26,350 nt of DNA from the NCBI GenBank assembly GCA_964629245.1, contig CAZVPZ010000014.1, positions 1 to 26,350 on the forward strand. Direction: 5' to 3'. Shown here in pieces: positions 24,048 to 26,350 of this stretch. The translations under genes and the position numbers were made by a program. The notes below the pieces were generated by a model. That model saw only the letters and a program-made list of their open reading frames with translations. It was not told the DNA's origin and did no database searches. The DNA comes from CAZVPZ01 sp964629245 (lineage in GTDB: Archaea; Nanohalarchaeota; Nanosalinia; Nanosalinales; Nanosalinaceae). Every line of letters starts with the position of its first letter. Positions within the stretch are counted from its first letter, which is position 1.

Positions 24048-24752
24048 ATGCTGTATATGGTCGGACTGGGGCTTGATGGTGGAGAGATAACGGTCAAGGG
24101 CCTTGAAGCGCTGGAAGAGGTGGAGGTTGCTTTCGCGGAGTTCTACACCAACACAGAGAACATCGACCTAGAGGAACTTGAGCGGAGGACCGGCACGGGC
24201 GTAAGGCAGCTTTCGCGTGAGGATGTGGAACAGAAGGACCTGATAATCGAAGCGGCGGAGGAGCGGGACACTGCGTTCCTCGTATCCGGCGACCCGTTGA
24301 CCGCCACCACCCATTATGACATAAAAAAAAGGGCTGAGACCAGGGGGATAGAGGTGGAAGTGGTGCACGCCCCATCGATTTTTACGGCTGTCGCGGAGAC
24401 CGGGCTCAGCCTCTACCGTTTCGGCAGGACTGTGACGCTGCCTGAGGATTCGTCTCCTGGCTCTGTGGCCGGGTTCATAGAGAAGAACGACTCTGTAGAT
24501 CTCCACACCCTCGTGCTTCTTGATATCGACTATGCCGCTTCAGATGCAGCCGAAAAACTCGTCAGTATGAAGCCGGGTCTGGAGAAAAGGGAGGCGGTAT
24601 TCCTCTCAAGGGCCAATACCCCCTCTCAGCAGGTCGAGATCAGGGAAATCGGGGATGCTGTGGGGGGAGACTTTGGAGAGCCTCCTCACTCCATTATAAT
24701 AATAGGGAATCTCTCTCACACCGAGGAGGAGTTCCTGGAGGAGCACCGGTGA
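24048..24752 (+). CDS. dph5: Diphthine synthase
   Basis: The 234-aa protein belongs to the tetrapyrrole methylase-type SAM enzymes. Its start MLYMVGLGLDGGEITVKGLEAL is the hallmark of archaeal diphthine synthase. Other motifs are AFAEFYTN, the SAM-loop LVSGDPLTATTH, APSIFTAVAETGLSLYRFG and the C-terminal SIIIIGNLSHTEEEFL. It trimethylates the ACP-modified histidine of elongation factor 2 in diphthamide synthesis. I chose the second ATG (24048, not 24042) because of the TATA spacing and the usual family N-terminus. Its stop overlaps the GTG of the DUF357 gene. Confidence 0.95.
   Translation: MLYMVGLGLDGGEITVKGLEALEEVEVAFAEFYTNTENIDLEELERRTGTGVRQLSREDVEQKDLIIEAAEERDTAFLVSGDPLTATTHYDIKKRAETRGIEVEVVHAPSIFTAVAETGLSLYRFGRTVTLPEDSSPGSVAGFIEKNDSVDLHTLVLLDIDYAASDAAEKLVSMKPGLEKREAVFLSRANTPSQQVEIREIGDAVGGDFGEPPHSIIIIGNLSHTEEEFLEEHR
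24737..24743 (+). promoter_or_regulatory. Ribosome binding site of the DUF357 gene
   Basis: The sequence ggaggag sits inside the last codons of dph5, 5 nt before the GTG at 24749, and decides that start. Confidence 0.65.
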
Positions 24753-24985
24753 ACCCCACTGAGGAAGAGCTGGAGTCGGAAACGCGGAAATGGCTGGAAA
24801 GACTTGATGAAAGGCTGGAGGAAAGGGACACCGATGTCGAGCAGATGGAGAATGTCACGGCTTACAGGGATGATGCCCGGCACTTCCTTGACGAGGGGGA
24901 TCTTGTGAGAGCGTTCGAGTCGGTGGTGTACGCCTGGGGTATACTGGAGACGCTTGAGAGGCTGGGAAGGTTCGACAACTCATAA
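24749..24985 (+). CDS. DUF357 family protein, 78 aa
   Basis: A short all-helical protein with the DUF357-type ending AYRDDARHFLDEGDLVRAFESVVYAWG in pieces, followed by LETLERLG. The family is found in many archaea, often beside diphthine synthase, and its function is unknown. The GTG start overlaps the dph5 stop (GTGA) and has a strong ribosome site, ggaggag (24737-24743), 5 nt upstream. The two genes are co-transcribed and probably translationally coupled. Confidence 0.85.
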   Translation: MNPTEEELESETRKWLERLDERLEERDTDVEQMENVTAYRDDARHFLDEGDLVRAFESVVYAWGILETLERLGRFDNS

Positions 24986-24995
24986 TTGATAAAAA
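24986..24995 (+). promoter_or_regulatory. TATA-like box for the membrane-protein trio
   Basis: The sequence ttgataaaaa is centred about 28 nt before the ATG at 25019, just after the DUF357 stop. Confidence 0.5.
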
Positions 24996-25018
24996 CGAGA
25001 GGAAATCAGTTTAATCGT

Positions 25019-25300
25019 ATGAACGACCCCTGGAAATATCTGGCGTTCCCGCTTGCTTCTGTGTCGGGGTATATAGTGGCGCAGACCGCCCTGGCGGGGT
25101 TTATCGGGACCGCAGTAGGTCTTTCCCAGGTCCTGTCTGAGGTAGTGGTAGTCGCTGTTGCCGGTCTGATAGCGGGTTTCCTGGTTGACGAGGTGATCCC
25201 GGCGTATATCGAGAAGGTTCAAAACAGAAGGGGCGGGGGCGGCGATCTCGGGGGAGGCTTTGGAGAAGGTGGCGGTGACCTTGATTTCGGAGAGGAATAG
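25019..25300 (+). CDS. Small two-helix membrane protein with Gly-rich tail, 93 aa
   Basis: Starting MNDPWKYLAF, it has hydrophobic segments at about 6-28 and 38-56, then a charged turn (DEVIPAYIEKVQNRR). The Gly-rich tail reads GGGGDLGGGFGEGGGD. I recognise no family. The longer frame from 24986 is unlikely because it would begin inside the TATA-like box. It overlaps the next gene by 26 nt. The Gly/Asp tail recalls flexible tails of membrane-complex subunits, but no role can be assigned. Confidence 0.7.
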   Translation: MNDPWKYLAFPLASVSGYIVAQTALAGFIGTAVGLSQVLSEVVVVAVAGLIAGFLVDEVIPAYIEKVQNRRGGGGDLGGGFGEGGGDLDFGEE

Positions 25301-25751
25301 GCGGCTAATACTGTTTTTCTCGCTGTTGGTCGGTCTTTTATCCGCTGCCTCTGCATCCCACTCCAGCTACGACGCCGAGCCGTGGTACGACACGGGCTTC
25401 AGGCTTCCGGATTACGATTCACATAGCGAGATACTCGTGCAGTTCGTCGCACCGTTTATCTTCCTGACTATCCTGCTACACCTGGCGCTCTCTCAGGCGC
25501 TCCACTTCACGTTCGTTGACAGGAGGAACCGTGGCTACTGGCGCACACATCCCGGCGCGAAGCCTCCGGTCCGGCGCATGTCACTCCTGATGTCGCTCGC
25601 TATAACAGGGATGCTTGTCCCGACACCCTTCTGGACCCTGGTGCAGTCCAGCCTGAATGTTATCGGGATGCTTGCTGTGCTGGTCTTCGTGTTCCTGATG
25701 CTGGTCGTGTTCGCTGCCGCGACCGGCAGAGGAGGCGGAAATACCAGCTAA
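25275..25751 (+). CDS. Membrane protein with signal peptide and two helices, 158 aa
   Basis: Starts with GTG inside the preceding gene; ggag at 25263-25266 gives an 8-nt ribosome-site spacing. GTG 25269 or TTG 25260 are alternatives. A signal peptide or first helix (RRLILFFSLLVGLLSAASAS) is followed by a short exterior segment with aromatic residues (AEPWYDTGFRLPDYDS). Helices follow at about 53-75 and, after a basic loop (DRRNRGYWRTHPGAKPPVRR), at about 102-118 and 126-148. It ends with TGRGGGNTS. Unknown family; the Gly tail again resembles its neighbours. Confidence 0.68.
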   Translation: MTLISERNRRLILFFSLLVGLLSAASASHSSYDAEPWYDTGFRLPDYDSHSEILVQFVAPFIFLTILLHLALSQALHFTFVDRRNRGYWRTHPGAKPPVRRMSLLMSLAITGMLVPTPFWTLVQSSLNVIGMLAVLVFVFLMLVVFAAATGRGGGNTS

Positions 25752-25753
25752 AC

Positions 25754-25765
25754 ATATTTTTAAAC
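25754..25765 (+). promoter_or_regulatory. TATA-like box for the edge gene
   Basis: The sequence atatttttaaac is centred about 28 nt before the ATG at 25788. Confidence 0.5.
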
Positions 25766-25787
25766 ATCCAGATGGTAGTTACTTCTT

Positions 25788-26350
25788 ATGGACAAGCAAG
25801 CCCTGCTGAAACGTCTTTCTACCGCTATCTCCGCTGTAGCCCTCACACCGCTAGCCGCTGCACAGCCGGGATCGATAACCGGGGGAGGCGGCTTCGGATT
25901 CGGAGCTATCGAGGGCGTACTTATCGCTATAGCCGATTTACTCTTCTTCCGTGGGGAGTCGATTACTAGCGGACCGGGTGCGATAGTTTTCCTGTTGCAG
26001 ATAGCGTTTCTATACTACATACTCAACCAGTTCATCTTCCTCACCTGGACCTTCGTCAGGGAGAACGTAAGGGAGAGCAAGGGCGTAAGGGTAGATGAAG
26101 AGTTTACAACCCGGGGAGTTCCTCCGCTTGCGGCTATAATTGCGCTTCTCGCGGCTAACGCCCTGGGAACGGCCGGTGCCGCTGTCGCTCTACTGGTCGG
26201 GGTCATAGCACTTGCGGTCTTCCTGCTCCGGTTCATGGGTATCATAGGCGGCACAGCCGGCTCAAGCAGCATGGGGGCCCGCGCCATGGACAAGGTCGAG
26301 GAACGGATAACTGACAACACCGCCGGAGGCGGCGGTGGCGGCGGCCGAGG
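25788..26350 (+). CDS. Membrane protein with signal peptide and Gly-rich segment, partial
   Basis: The frame is open from the ATG to the window end (187 complete codons, no stop). A signal peptide, LLKRLSTAISAVALTPLAAAQ, is followed by a short Gly-rich lead. Hydrophobic segments lie at about 41-52, 63-83, 110-125 and 129-147. A charged cytoplasmic-type loop at 86-104 separates helices two and three. The visible end is Gly-rich (TAGGGGGGGR). I recognise no family. The order of signal peptide, hydrophobic helices and Gly segment resembles in style the membrane half of the 941-aa protein at 7728, without clear sequence identity. It may belong with the two preceding genes. Confidence 0.75.
   Translation, partial: MDKQALLKRLSTAISAVALTPLAAAQPGSITGGGGFGFGAIEGVLIAIADLLFFRGESITSGPGAIVFLLQIAFLYYILNQFIFLTWTFVRENVRESKGVRVDEEFTTRGVPPLAAIIALLAANALGTAGAAVALLVGVIALAVFLLRFMGIIGGTAGSSSMGARAMDKVEERITDNTAGGGGGGGR

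Noticed and set aside
1..26350. tRNA, rRNA, insertion sequence or integrase
   Set aside because: I saw no tRNA T-loop or acceptor pairing, no rRNA-like stretch, and no transposase or integrase motif in any frame.

Overview
The window looks like a chromosomal segment of a salt-adapted archaeon, possibly nanohaloarchaeal (DPANN) or otherwise euryarchaeal. Pelota, Trm5 and diphthine synthase (Dph5) are archaeal/eukaryotic-type core proteins. Many proteins are acidic, and both Sec-type and Tat-type lipoproteins are present. Most genes carry an A/T-rich TATA-like box centred 24-29 nt before the start codon, which implies leaderless mRNAs. The lineage is an inference; no rRNA or tRNA gene was found to settle it. 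I estimate GC in the mid-50s percent by eye.

Left part (1-6.6 kb): a minus-strand coiled-coil protein, a possibly frame-broken small lipoprotein, an HTH protein, a lipase maturation factor-type membrane enzyme (LMF1 family), a small two-helix membrane protein, a thioredoxin/DipZ-C-terminal-like protein, an HtrA-type membrane-anchored serine protease, and pelota. Packing is very tight: htrA and pelA converge with stop codons sharing one CTAG, and pelA diverges from the next gene around a single A/T box that appears to serve both directions.

Middle part (6.6-22.9 kb): an almost unbroken run of envelope proteins. A one-helix beta-rich protein (376 aa) is followed directly by a 941-aa polytopic protein with an Ala/Gly hinge and a cysteine-rich exterior. 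After a DUF63 membrane protein on the other strand comes an overlapping operon of three lipoproteins. By eye, the three lipoproteins and the 941-aa exterior share one layout: an N-terminal I-x-x-F strand, a mid motif (A/T)-G/P-hydrophobic...T-P-I-I-F, and a Y-x-Y...V-x-V end. They may be one family of extracellular modules forming a surface assembly. On the minus strand follow two large secreted proteins (five Ig-like domains plus a C-terminal anchor; four tandem carboxypeptidase-regulatory-like repeats), a Tat lipoprotein, a Tat-like anchored coiled-coil protein, and two acidic proteins.

Right part (22.9-26.35 kb): trm5 and dph5 are divergent with interleaved TATA boxes. dph5 overlaps a DUF357 gene. 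Three small, mostly glycine-tailed membrane proteins follow; the last runs off the window.

The best candidate for an undescribed system is the 6.6-14.1 kb polytopic-protein/lipoprotein set. Its function cannot be read from sequence alone.
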